Assembly (NCBI GenBank): GCA_964292325.1
Contig: CAXYVG010000152.1
Coordinates: 1 to 6,623 of the forward strand
From: CTSoil-075 sp964292325
GTDB taxonomy: Bacteria > Bacillota > Negativicutes > DSM-13327
Direction of reading: 5' to 3'
DNA: 6,623 bases
Shown: piece by piece, positions 1 to 5,318 of the stretch
How the letters are laid out: every line of letters starts with the position of its first letter
Position numbering within the stretch: the first letter of the stretch is position 1
Program-made: the position numbers and the translations under genes
The notes under the pieces: generated by a model
What the model saw: the letters and a program-made list of their open reading frames with translations, nothing else
What the model was told of the DNA's origin: nothing
The model's database searches: none

Positions 1-197
1 TTTGCTTTTTCGGATTCCAAAGTATTCAATGAATTTGATTTTTCTTCTATCTGCGATTGAATCGTATTCGTTTCTAATTGCAAAGCATCTTTTTGTTGTT
101 GTAATTCTTCTAATGTAGCCGCCTGAGCAGTAAACCCACCTGCAATCGGACTAAGCAATAAGATTGATGAGAACAACGCGATATGTTTTTTTCCCAA
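1..197 (-). CDS. Secreted coiled-coil protein, N-terminal part (probable NlpC/P60 or PcsB-type peptidoglycan hydrolase)
   Basis: This is the first 65 codons of a gene that runs off the left edge. It begins MGKKHIALFSSILLLSPIAG, a typical signal peptide with a KK n-region, a hydrophobic core and a likely cleavage after AQA (about residues 24-26). The rest is rich in Q, E, K and L and reads as a coiled coil (LEELQQQKDAL, then IQSQIEEKSNSL). Secreted Gram-positive proteins with a signal peptide followed directly by such a coil are usually cell-wall hydrolases with a C-terminal NlpC/P60 or CHAP domain, active in septum splitting, but that domain is outside the window. The start is TTG. An in-frame TAA lies directly before it, so no earlier start is possible, and a full AGGAGG (208-213) sits 10 bases upstream. 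Signal peptide and coil are seen; the enzymatic role is inferred. Confidence 0.8.
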   Translation of the reverse strand, partial: MGKKHIALFSSILLLSPIAGGFTAQAATLEELQQQKDALQLETNTIQSQIEEKSNSLNTLESEKA

Positions 198-231
198 TTA
201 TACTTCTCCTCCTGTTTCTACTACGAGATGA

Positions 232-240
232 AGTATATCA
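232..240 (-). promoter_or_regulatory. Extended -10 promoter for the secreted coiled-coil gene
   Basis: On the minus strand TGATATACT gives a TGn extension plus TATACT (5 of 6 to consensus). It ends 18 bases before the AGGAGG of the gene at 1-197. No good -35 lies 16-18 bases upstream, which is acceptable for an extended -10 promoter. Confidence 0.45.
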
Positions 241-291
241 AAATTAAAATACCATTGCATGATAGAAATATGACAATTGTGTTTCAATTTG

Positions 292-306
292 TTACGACAG
301 TCGTAA
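292..306. promoter_or_regulatory. Perfect inverted repeat TTACGA-CAG-TCGTAA between divergent genes
   Basis: Two perfect 6-base arms are separated by 3 bases, between the divergent secreted-protein gene and the YjzC-like gene. It is too short and too poor in GC to be a terminator, so an operator is more likely. One reading, TGTTAC-N5-TCGTAA (291-306), resembles a WalR box (TGTWAH-N5-TGTWAH, known to control Gram-positive wall hydrolases), but the second hexamer has two mismatches. Confidence 0.35.
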
Positions 307-358
307 ATCGTGAAATATTGTTCATGTTTACACATCGGCTTCCGAACACAGTCTGCAT

Positions 359-387
359 TTGATTGTTCGCGCTTCCAGCGATATACT
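359..387 (+). promoter_or_regulatory. Sigma-A type promoter for the YjzC-like gene
   Basis: TTGATT (359-364), a 17-base spacer and TATACT (382-387) match the vegetative consensus well. The predicted transcription start is near 394, giving a leader of about 50 bases before the ATG at 446. Confidence 0.6.
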
Positions 388-445
388 TAAGCTGTACCAA
401 GTGTTTCCTCCACCATCGCTCTTCAAGAAAGAAAGGGGCAATAAC

Positions 446-625
446 ATGAGAATCGATCAAAAAGATTTGCACAAACCAGGTACGGACAACCTTCCTCCTG
501 GCGTCTACAAGGAAGTCGGCCCAAGAGGGGGCAAAATTACCGGCAGCAAAGAGGTCCATATCGTTGAAGGGCATAGACTTCCGCCTACCAACAAAGCCGG
601 AAACAAATGGATCAAAAAAGACTGA
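446..625 (+). CDS. YjzC-like small protein (59 aa)
   Basis: This is a small, charged, probably cytosolic protein with no membrane segment. It resembles the Bacillus YjzC family in length (about 60 residues) and layout: an N-terminal KPGT near residues 10-13, a central GVYKEVGPRGGKI (about 24-36), then GHRLPPT and a C-terminal KWIKK. The family has no established function known to me. The frame is open back to 362, but that region holds the -10 element and no ribosome site. The ATG at 446 follows AAAGGGG at 433-439 with good spacing, so it is taken as the start. It has its own promoter and converges on yqeY, sharing a terminator. The family call is from memory of the motif pattern. Confidence 0.75.
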   Translation: MRIDQKDLHKPGTDNLPPGVYKEVGPRGGKITGSKEVHIVEGHRLPPTNKAGNKWIKKD

Positions 626-688
626 TTGTTCGCTGATAACTGATCATTTGAAAGCTTCGCGGTGGAGAAAACTTGGAAAGGCGTTCAG

Positions 689-725
689 AAAAGGACCGTG
701 CAGCAAGCGCCGCACAGTCCTTTTC
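689..725. terminator. Shared intrinsic terminator between yjzC-like gene and yqeY
   Basis: The arms GGAC-C-GTGC (693-701) and GCAC-A-GTCC (712-720) are flanked by AAAA and TTTT. The odd pair is a C/A mismatch in the plus-strand RNA but a U-G wobble in the minus-strand RNA. The hairpin is therefore bidirectional and somewhat better for yqeY, whose stop is 13 bases away. Confidence 0.8.
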
Positions 726-737
726 TTATCCGATGCA

Positions 738-1169
738 TTATTTTGCCAGAAGTTCCTTGATGATTTTGGATACGAGTGCTTTATCGGCTTTGCCATCCAG
801 CACTTGCATCGAAAATTTCATCGCATCCTTCAATGACATTTCGGCTACACCGTTTTCGGCCAAAAAGAAGCGAACTTCCCGTTCATCCATCATCTTAGGC
901 ACATAAGCCTCCAAAATTGCCAACTTTTTCTGATTTTCTTCAATTAGGTCCGTGCGTTCAACTTGCTTTGCAAAAGCGATCGCTTCATTGGTTTTTTTTA
1001 TGTCCTTCATAAAAACATGGATTTCCTCTGCTTCAGTCATTTCGCGCTTGTTGTCGATAATGAAAGAATCGTATTCCGTTTTGATCAGGCGGAGGACATC
1101 TGCCTTCAACGTGTCTTTGTCTTTCCTTGCTTGGATGAAGTCTTTGTTGACTGTTTCTTTCAATGTCAT
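738..1169 (-). CDS. yqeY: GatB/YqeY domain protein
   Basis: This 143-residue protein has nearly the usual family length (about 147-150). It is all helical in character. The N-terminal helical bundle includes a DVLRLIKTEYDS stretch (about 24-35). A family hallmark follows, KLAILEAYVPKMM (about 82-94), and the C-terminal tail-like subdomain ends GKADKALVSKII (126-137). The fold is shared with the C-terminal tail domain of GatB, the amidotransferase subunit that recognises tRNA, so a tRNA-related role is assumed, but the stand-alone protein has no firmly proven function. The ATG at 1169 is preceded by GGAGAGGAG (1180-1188). In many Bacillota this gene follows rpsU; no rpsU is visible upstream here, where an intergenic region and the inferred prophage edge are found instead. 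Confidence 0.92.
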   Translation of the reverse strand: MTLKETVNKDFIQARKDKDTLKADVLRLIKTEYDSFIIDNKREMTEAEEIHVFMKDIKKTNEAIAFAKQVERTDLIEENQKKLAILEAYVPKMMDEREVRFFLAENGVAEMSLKDAMKFSMQVLDGKADKALVSKIIKELLAK

Positions 1170-1248
1170 GATTACTGAGCTCCTCTCCGAAATTAGTTAT
1201 AGACCGCCCCTCATTATGGATTCTTTCCAAGATCAGCGTCCTCCCTTA

Positions 1249-1277
1249 ATTCTAAGGAATAGAATCGGAATTGGCAA
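1249..1277 (-). promoter_or_regulatory. Promoter of yqeY
   Basis: On the minus strand TTGCCA (1272-1277), a 17-base spacer and TAGAAT (1249-1254) form a good sigma-A promoter. The predicted start near 1242 leaves a leader of about 70 bases before the yqeY ATG. yqeY can therefore be transcribed independently of whatever lies beyond, including the prophage. Confidence 0.6.
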
Positions 1278-1390
1278 ATCTGTAACCATTGGCGTCGTTT
1301 CATCATTTTCTGAAAAATTCTACTCTATCGTATTTCATCTACTTGAAAACCTATTATCGTGTTAAGGAAGCATCATCAGATGAATTTCAC

Positions 1391-1430
1391 AAAAAAACAG
1401 AAATGCTGATTTAACAGCATTTCTGTTTTT
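1391..1430. terminator. Strong bidirectional intrinsic terminator
   Basis: The arms ACAGAAATGCTG (1397-1408) and CAGCATTTCTGT (1415-1426) pair perfectly over 12 bases around a 6-base loop. They are flanked by seven A on the left (1391-1397, the last being the first base of the arm) and a run of T on the right (to 1430), so the hairpin works on both strands. On the minus strand it lies 29 bases after the stop codon of the orphan frame tail at 1459-1491, as expected for the terminator of a lost or displaced host gene. Confidence 0.88.
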
Positions 1431-1458
1431 GGTGGTATGAAACAATCAGACAGTTTGT

Positions 1459-1491
1459 TTATTTCAGCAATTCGTACATGGCTAACCCCGG
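1459..1491 (-). pseudogene. Orphan 3' tail of an open frame (possible host gene end duplicated at the prophage edge)
   Basis: On the minus strand this reads PGLAMYELLK followed by a TAA stop, with another in-frame stop (1492-1494) just upstream. The tail is correctly followed by a strong terminator. A plausible reading is the last codons of a host gene into whose 3' end the phage integrated, the full gene then lying at the far prophage end outside the window. I do not recognise the gene, and ten codons are little evidence. Confidence 0.25.
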
Positions 1492-1537
1492 TTATCCCTT
1501 AATAAATCAAGCTTTCTAGCATTGAAAAGAAAAATAT
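1459..1537. other. Candidate prophage attachment site region
   Basis: The candidate is inferred from position only. It lies between the host-side terminator and orphan gene tail on one side and the likely operon terminator of the prophage accessory genes on the other. The endolysin-accessory genes-attachment site order is usual for temperate phages of Gram-positive bacteria. The matching core at the other prophage end is outside the window, so the core cannot be defined. Confidence 0.3.
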
Positions 1538-1554
1538 CCCGGGAAAATCCCGAG
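1530..1554 (-). terminator. Probable terminator of the three-gene accessory operon
   Basis: In minus-strand RNA CUCGGGA (1554-1548) pairs with UCCCGGG (1544-1538) over seven pairs, one of them U-G, with a UUU loop. It is followed by AUAUUUUUC. The plus-strand version has a mismatch, so the direction fits the operon ending at 1718. Confidence 0.6.
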
Positions 1555-1558
1555 TAAG

Positions 1559-1582
1559 AAAAGTCCGGGCAGGGCTTTTTTT
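1559..1582 (+). terminator. Plus-strand intrinsic terminator
   Basis: AAAAGTCC (1559-1566) pairs with GGGCTTTT (1572-1579) around the loop GGGCA, and seven T close it (1576-1582). The stem is best in plus-strand RNA. No plus-strand gene precedes it in the prophage. It may insulate the operon from transcription entering from the host side. Confidence 0.5.
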
Positions 1583-1717
1583 CTTCCTAACTAATTATTC
1601 TTCTAAAAAGTTTAATACAAACACAACAGATTTTACTGACTTTGATAGCACTATTTCTTTGAAGATTTCGATTTTTTTGAAAAATTACTGAGCGTTTGAC
1701 AAGAACTTAAATTGCAT

Positions 1718-2191
1718 TTAGATGTTTGGGTTTTTTTTCACTTCAATACAATCCACCGCAATAGATGCGCAAATCATATATTTTATACTTTTCATACTTT
1801 TATCAGTAGCTACGTCTTTTCGCATTAGAATGTTACCATGATATTGATTATCAGGGATTGGAGCACGTTCATAACCCAACACCCCATTGTACATTGGGTT
1901 GGAAACTATACTTTTTAATTTACACAAATCGTATACTCCAACCCCACCTCTAAATTGGTAGGTGTCCTTTTTTGGATTTATTTGATTAAATGCTACATCA
2001 AAAGCGCATTCATCATCAATCCAGTTGATAGATAATTCTTCAAAATCATCTTGTCTAGCCTCATTAGGATAAAATCCCCCGCTGAATACATTTAAAGTGG
2101 GAATTCTAATATCGGATCCGTTTATTGGAGGGTTTAAAAATTGAATATCATCACTGGAAATACCTCTAAGGTACGTATTCGGATACTCCAT
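1718..2191 (-). CDS. Unrecognised 157-aa protein, third gene of the accessory operon
   Basis: I do not recognise a named family. The protein is soluble, with no signal peptide or membrane segment. Visible features are a DDFEELSINWIDDE stretch (about 48-61), a glycine-rich GGVGVYDL (82-89) and a segment with PDNQYHGNILM (113-123), where a single histidine (H118) sits in what looks like the best-conserved part. The layout (LS-x-W, then GVGVYDL, then a PxH-hydrophobic motif) recalls small uncharacterised proteins I associate with AT- or GC-rich accessory islands, a recollection rather than a database result. The ATG overlaps the stop of the preceding gene by one base (TAATG), so it is translationally coupled to it. 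Base composition is AT-rich like its two partners. It probably works together with them. Confidence 0.8.
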   Translation of the reverse strand: MEYPNTYLRGISSDDIQFLNPPINGSDIRIPTLNVFSGGFYPNEARQDDFEELSINWIDDECAFDVAFNQINPKKDTYQFRGGVGVYDLCKLKSIVSNPMYNGVLGYERAPIPDNQYHGNILMRKDVATDKSMKSIKYMICASIAVDCIEVKKNPNI

Positions 2192-2685
2192 TACTGATTC
2201 TCCAGAACATATTCCATTATTTCCTGTAGAAATGGCGATGGATTATCTTCTTCTAATTCCATAGATTTCATATAATTTTTTAATCGTTTTGTGCCAATAA
2301 TAAAATAATTAATTTGATCCTCTTCTATAGTGAAACCGATCCTAAATTCTGCAAATATCCATTCTATAAAAACAGAGCTCTCATCTTGAGAAATGACCAA
2401 TGGTATAGATTTTGGCTTAACTATTGTGTCTCCATAAAGCACAAACATATTATATAAAGCTTTAATGAATTTTTTGTATTTTTTTTTAAGATTATCATTT
2501 AATCCCGATGTATCAAATCCATTAACATTAATAAATAACAAATCGATGGAAGTTAATGATGTGTAATTTTTGTTTAAAGAGGCGTAATAATCTGTAATCG
2601 ATCGCGTATTTAAAATAGTAGAATGAAAGTACTTTTCTATATATTTATCCGAACTTATATTATTACTGTATTTATCCTCATTCAT
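2191..2685 (-). CDS. Unrecognised 164-aa protein, second gene of the accessory operon
   Basis: No family is recognised. The N-terminal half is polar (many N, S, K, Y). The middle holds a basic helix (LKKKYKKFIKALYNMF, about 66-81). The C-terminal half has the most distinctive part: IPLVISQDESSVFIEWIFAE (94-113) followed by FRIGFTIEEDQINYF (114-128). This gives alternating beta strands around an acidic turn with a central LEW-like FIEW, a pattern compatible with a small beta-sandwich. No catalytic residues, signal peptide or membrane segments are seen. The start overlaps the end of the TIGR04255 gene by 8 bases (ATGAATGA), and its stop overlaps the next start by one base. GGTGAG lies 5 bases before the ATG. 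The overlaps make it an obligate part of the operon. Confidence 0.8.
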   Translation of the reverse strand: MNEDKYSNNISSDKYIEKYFHSTILNTRSITDYYASLNKNYTSLTSIDLLFINVNGFDTSGLNDNLKKKYKKFIKALYNMFVLYGDTIVKPKSIPLVISQDESSVFIEWIFAEFRIGFTIEEDQINYFIIGTKRLKNYMKSMELEEDNPSPFLQEIMEYVLENQ

Positions 2686-3475
2686 GTAAACTCACCGGAT
2701 CCATACTTAAGTGTAATTCTTCGGTAATTGCTTCACTCAATAATATTCTCGAATTTTTGTGTAAAATGTCTAATAATGAAATAGCATCATCAACCATTGT
2801 ATTTTCTTCATTATAACAATCATTATCTAATTGAATACACTCTTCTAGACTTTTATTATTTATTACCGTTCCGCTATTTATTCTCATACGAGAAACTCCA
2901 TCATCACAAGTTAGCTCATTTACTAAATTAAAAGATTTAACTCTATCTCTAGATTTTTTATTTAAATAATATCCAAGAAATTCTGGAGATATAAGATCAC
3001 TCCAATTCTTTTCGTCAGGATTAAAACCCATTTCACTTCGTTCAAAAATATCAATATACCTTAATCCAACTCTTGTGAAAAATGCTGGACTATAGGTGTT
3101 ATTGAATTTTTCTAAAATTAATTCTAATTTACTCTTAAAATCATCCCAAGTGCTATAATTTTCAGTACTCAATGAAATGAAATGTTTAGTTAGATTTACC
3201 TTCAACTTTCGATCTAATGAGTAAAATTCATGATTAGAGCTGGATTCCATTTTAATTTGATTACTAGATGGATTATTAGCAACTATGCTAAAATCATGTT
3301 GGAATTCTACCGTTTTTTCATAAATGGGAAATCCATTTTTTCTAAGTAAATCTTGAAATTCTGATGGTTCATTAGAATCGATAACCAGAATTGGCGGGAA
3401 TCTCAACTGGCATACTACATTTTTTAAAGGTGATTTGTTATATTTTATTCTTTCATAAGAGCCTATTGAATCCAT
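2678..3475 (-). CDS. TIGR04255 family protein, first gene of the accessory operon
   Basis: This 265-residue protein matches the sporadically distributed TIGR04255 family in pattern. Near the N-terminus is YNKSPLKNVVCQLRF (12-26), the usual start with Y-x-x-x-P-I/L and a Q/E-x-R-F strand. In the middle are WDDFKSKLELIL (110-121) and TRVGLRYID (134-142). Near the C-terminus a variable part with QLDNDCY (215-221) is followed by LLDILHKNSR (234-243) and ITEELHLSMDP (250-260). Length fits the family (about 250-270). Its biochemical function is not established as far as I know. Members occur patchily in bacteria and archaea, often in mobile or accessory regions. AGGAGG (3484-3489) lies 8 bases before the ATG; a nearer-to-site ATG at 3482 is out of frame. 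The gene is AT-rich compared with the lysis genes upstream. Confidence 0.88.
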   Translation of the reverse strand: MDSIGSYERIKYNKSPLKNVVCQLRFPPILVIDSNEPSEFQDLLRKNGFPIYEKTVEFQHDFSIVANNPSSNQIKMESSSNHEFYSLDRKLKVNLTKHFISLSTENYSTWDDFKSKLELILEKFNNTYSPAFFTRVGLRYIDIFERSEMGFNPDEKNWSDLISPEFLGYYLNKKSRDRVKSFNLVNELTCDDGVSRMRINSGTVINNKSLEECIQLDNDCYNEENTMVDDAISLLDILHKNSRILLSEAITEELHLSMDPVSLHE

Positions 3476-3517
3476 TTGGCATGCCTCCTAAGTACTTTTA
3501 TATAAGAATAACATACA

Positions 3518-3546
3518 ATTGAATATTCGTTAATATTTTATGTCAA
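3518..3546 (-). promoter_or_regulatory. Promoter of the accessory three-gene operon
   Basis: On the minus strand a perfect TTGACA (3541-3546) is followed by a 17-base AT spacer and TTCAAT (3518-3523, 4 of 6). It sits in the 80-base gap after the endolysin stop, with -35 only 9 bases from that stop. No terminator separates endolysin and operon. The operon would thus have its own promoter in the lysogen and read-through during the lytic phase. Confidence 0.5.
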
Positions 3547-3555
3547 GCTGTATAG

Positions 3556-4728
3556 TTACTTCAAAACATATTTTTTCTCAACCACCGCACCCTTCGATTC
3601 ATCGTATCGAATCGCTACACGGCCAATGCTACCATCCAGATCCACAACAATCAGCCCCTGACCTTTATCACCCATAATCAAACAAGAGCACGCCTGTTCA
3701 ACCGCAATCACATTGCCAGCCTTGTATGGCCCATTTTCCGGGTAAACGATCCAAGTCTGCCCTGCAGGTAAGTGCAGCGTTGAGGACACGACAACTGGCT
3801 CTTTTTCGACTGCCCTCTTGTCAATCCATCCCAGGCTTGTATTGATGTAGTCACCGGATGCGTTCTCCTCGATAACCGGAATGTTCTGCCCAACAAATGC
3901 ATCCGTTGTGCCCCAATTCGCGAAGCCCGGTTCTCCCCATGGTCGGGAATCGATCGAATAGCCGCCGATCTTCACGGTGACATTGTAGCTGACTGGCACG
4001 CGTGTAGGAATGTCAATCAGCGCCCGCTTATCAATCCATCCGACTTTCACCCCATTGGCATACTCGCCGCTGCCGTTTTCTTCGTAGACTGAGATTGTAT
4101 TTCCGATGATATCATCTGTTTTGCCCCAATTTACCCGACCAGGCTCTCCCCATGGCTTGCTATCGATCGAGTAACCAGGATAGGCCACCATCTTGTTATA
4201 ATTCACAGGGACGCGCATCGGCGCAATCGGTTCTGATGCCGCAGCTGCAGATTGCCCCAACCTCGCGCGAAACACATCCATTTGTGCTTTAGTGTAGCCT
4301 GGGCAAGCCGAATTATTATAAACTTCCCAGTGACCCTTGACCTTACTTGCCGGAATGCTGAGATCAGCCATAATCTTACGCGTCAGCCATTCACGTGCAT
4401 CAATTTGAGCCTGTGAATAGTCCGTGCCACTACCTGCTTCTACACTAATATGCACGCAATAGCCGTTATTATTGTAGACTCCCCAAGTAATCCGCTCGTA
4501 ATCGTAGTTTTGCCAGATATTCCCATCCGCATCGATATAGAAGTGATAACCGCCGCGGTCCCATCCGAGCGTGTTTTTCCAGTATTCCTCGTGGCCGGTA
4601 ATAAACTTTCGAACGGATCTAGCAACCGCTGAATAGTGCCATACGATTGTTGTGATGGATGCACGGGAACGGTCGTTGCTTTGGCCACCTAGCGCGTAAG
4701 CTCGTCTATCGTTAATTACATAGCCCAT
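3556..4728 (-). CDS. Phage endolysin: zinc N-acetylmuramoyl-L-alanine amidase with two GW/SH3_8-like repeats
   Basis: The enzyme cleaves the lactyl-amide bond between N-acetylmuramic acid and the stem peptide of peptidoglycan at the end of the lytic cycle. Residues 1-155 form an Amidase_2/PGRP domain. The zinc ligands are visible as H31 (WHYSA), H133 (KGHWE) and C142 (ACPGY), with GYHFYIDADG (60-69) as the conserved core strand. An alanine-rich linker (161-165) leads to two tandem wall-binding repeats, 172-237 and 243-307, each with YSIDS-x-PWGEPG and ending GWIDKRA. A third C-terminal region, 315-390 (LPAGQTWIVYPENGPYKAGN onward), resembles the C-terminal domain of other Lactobacillales lysins. 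There is no signal peptide, so export depends on the holin just upstream. Its ATG overlaps the holin stop (TAATG), with GGAGG ahead of it. Confidence 0.95.
   Translation of the reverse strand: MGYVINDRRAYALGGQSNDRSRASITTIVWHYSAVARSVRKFITGHEEYWKNTLGWDRGGYHFYIDADGNIWQNYDYERITWGVYNNNGYCVHISVEAGSGTDYSQAQIDAREWLTRKIMADLSIPASKVKGHWEVYNNSACPGYTKAQMDVFRARLGQSAAAASEPIAPMRVPVNYNKMVAYPGYSIDSKPWGEPGRVNWGKTDDIIGNTISVYEENGSGEYANGVKVGWIDKRALIDIPTRVPVSYNVTVKIGGYSIDSRPWGEPGFANWGTTDAFVGQNIPVIEENASGDYINTSLGWIDKRAVEKEPVVVSSTLHLPAGQTWIVYPENGPYKAGNVIAVEQACSCLIMGDKGQGLIVVDLDGSIGRVAIRYDESKGAVVEKKYVLK
3808..4215 (-). repeat. Tandem wall-binding repeats within the endolysin
   Basis: Two copies, 4018-4215 and 3808-4002, code for units of about 65 residues that share YSIDS-x-PWGEPG, NWG-x-TD, V-x-EEN-x-SG-x-Y and GWIDKRA. 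Similarity is also clear at DNA level (TCTCCCCATGG and ATCGATCGA occur in both), which points to internal duplication. Confidence 0.9.
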
Positions 4729-4970
4729 TATTTAACCTCCTTCAGCGTCTTCGTAGCTGCCTCCCACATGCCTGATGCAGATGCCCCATACAACAATCCC
4801 TCGAACGCATTGACAAAGATATCACCCTTGTAGATAAAGCCATACAAGGCGCCAAATAACGACCCAAATATGACAGCAACAAATGCCAGGTACTTACTTT
4901 CAAGTCCTGCACGTTTTGCCATTTCCACGGCAATCATGGTAATTGGTGCGATAAAAATATTAAATTCCAT
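4728..4970 (-). CDS. Phage holin (80 aa)
   Basis: This small hydrophobic protein sits directly before the endolysin with a one-base stop/start overlap, the classic lysis pair. It forms lesions in the cytoplasmic membrane that release the amidase and set the time of lysis. Hydrophobic segments lie at about 2-16, 27-46 (LAFVAVIFGSLFGALYGFIY core) and 51-66, with short charged turns EMAKRAGLESK and YKGD between them. The C-terminus is charged (KTLKEVK). Between them these features allow two or three membrane passages. The loop AKRAG-x-x-SK-x-L is common in small holins of Gram-positive phages. The start overlaps the upstream coiled-coil gene by 11 bases and uses GGGG about 9 bases upstream. No dual-start motif is seen. 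Confidence 0.85.
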   Translation of the reverse strand: MEFNIFIAPITMIAVEMAKRAGLESKYLAFVAVIFGSLFGALYGFIYKGDIFVNAFEGLLYGASASGMWEAATKTLKEVK

Positions 4971-5298
4971 TTTCTTGATCCCCTTTCAGGATGGCGTTCT
5001 CAATCTTCAACTCTTCATTTTCTTCACGCAATGTCTCTGCTTCATCTTCCAACTTCTCGACAATCACCTTGTACCCATTGATATCCTTGACGTATTTGTT
5101 TTCGATATCCTTGATCTGCGTTTTTAATTGTTTGACTTCATCACTCAGCGCATCGACCTGCTCTTTATAAAAGGTGAATAGTTTGGTGATATTTTCTGTG
5201 TACTGCTGCTCAACGGATCCGTTCGTCTGTTTATTCGCGACTGAGTAAGTGACCATGCCGGTGACAGCACTTGCGATAATTGCGGATATCCATTCCAT
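4960..5298 (-). CDS. Membrane-anchored coiled-coil phage protein in the lysis cassette (112 aa)
   Basis: The protein has one N-terminal hydrophobic segment (about 4-21, ISAIIASAVTGMVTYSVA) and then a long heptad-rich coil (about 45-105, with DALSDEVKQLKTQI and LEDEAETLREENEELKIENA). The charge pattern suggests an oligomeric rod attached to the membrane. Position before the holin is that of XhlA-type proteins in Bacillus prophages, but those have the membrane segment at the C-terminus, so homology is not claimed. The frame is open upstream to a TTG at 5346, but this would run through a terminator hairpin. The ATG at 5298, with GGAGAG upstream, is preferred. It may be a second holin-like or lysis-regulating factor. 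Spanin function is unlikely in a Gram-positive host. Confidence 0.78.
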   Translation of the reverse strand: MEWISAIIASAVTGMVTYSVANKQTNGSVEQQYTENITKLFTFYKEQVDALSDEVKQLKTQIKDIENKYVKDINGYKVIVEKLEDEAETLREENEELKIENAILKGDQENGI

Positions 5299-5318
5299 TG
5301 CCCACTCTCCTTTTTTGC

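Larger units (their letters stand above)
1170..1717. other. Non-coding junction between host chromosome and prophage
   Basis: This 548-base stretch has no convincing gene. From left to right it holds the yqeY ribosome site and promoter, then about 110 bases with nothing recognisable (1278-1390). A strong bidirectional terminator (1391-1430) and a short orphan tail of an open frame (1459-1491) follow. Two hairpins (1530-1582) come next, and then AT-rich sequence up to the last gene of the accessory operon. A change from host to phage sequence is inferred within about 1459-1700. Confidence 0.6.

Noticed and set aside
284..574. 96-codon minus-strand frame opposite the YjzC-like gene
   Set aside because: It runs antisense through the YjzC-like gene and its promoter, and its sequence resembles no protein family.
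1033..1230. 65-codon minus-strand frame starting with TTG after a perfect AAGGGAGG (1240-1247)
   Set aside because: Most of it overlaps yqeY in another frame, its residues look random, and the SD coincides with the predicted transcription start of the yqeY promoter. It is probably chance.
952..1365. Plus-strand frames of 71 and 137 codons opposite yqeY
   Set aside because: They are antisense shadows of yqeY, with hydrophobic and cysteine-rich composition typical of such shadows and no ribosome site.
1391..1582. Cluster of hairpins as a possible CRISPR, riboswitch or tRNA attachment gene
   Set aside because: No repeated units with spacers, no tRNA cloverleaf or TTCGA-type T-loop, and each hairpin is explained as a simple terminator.
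4870..5127. Plus-strand frame with hydrophobic stretches opposite holin and coiled-coil genes
   Set aside because: It is an antisense shadow of the lysis genes.
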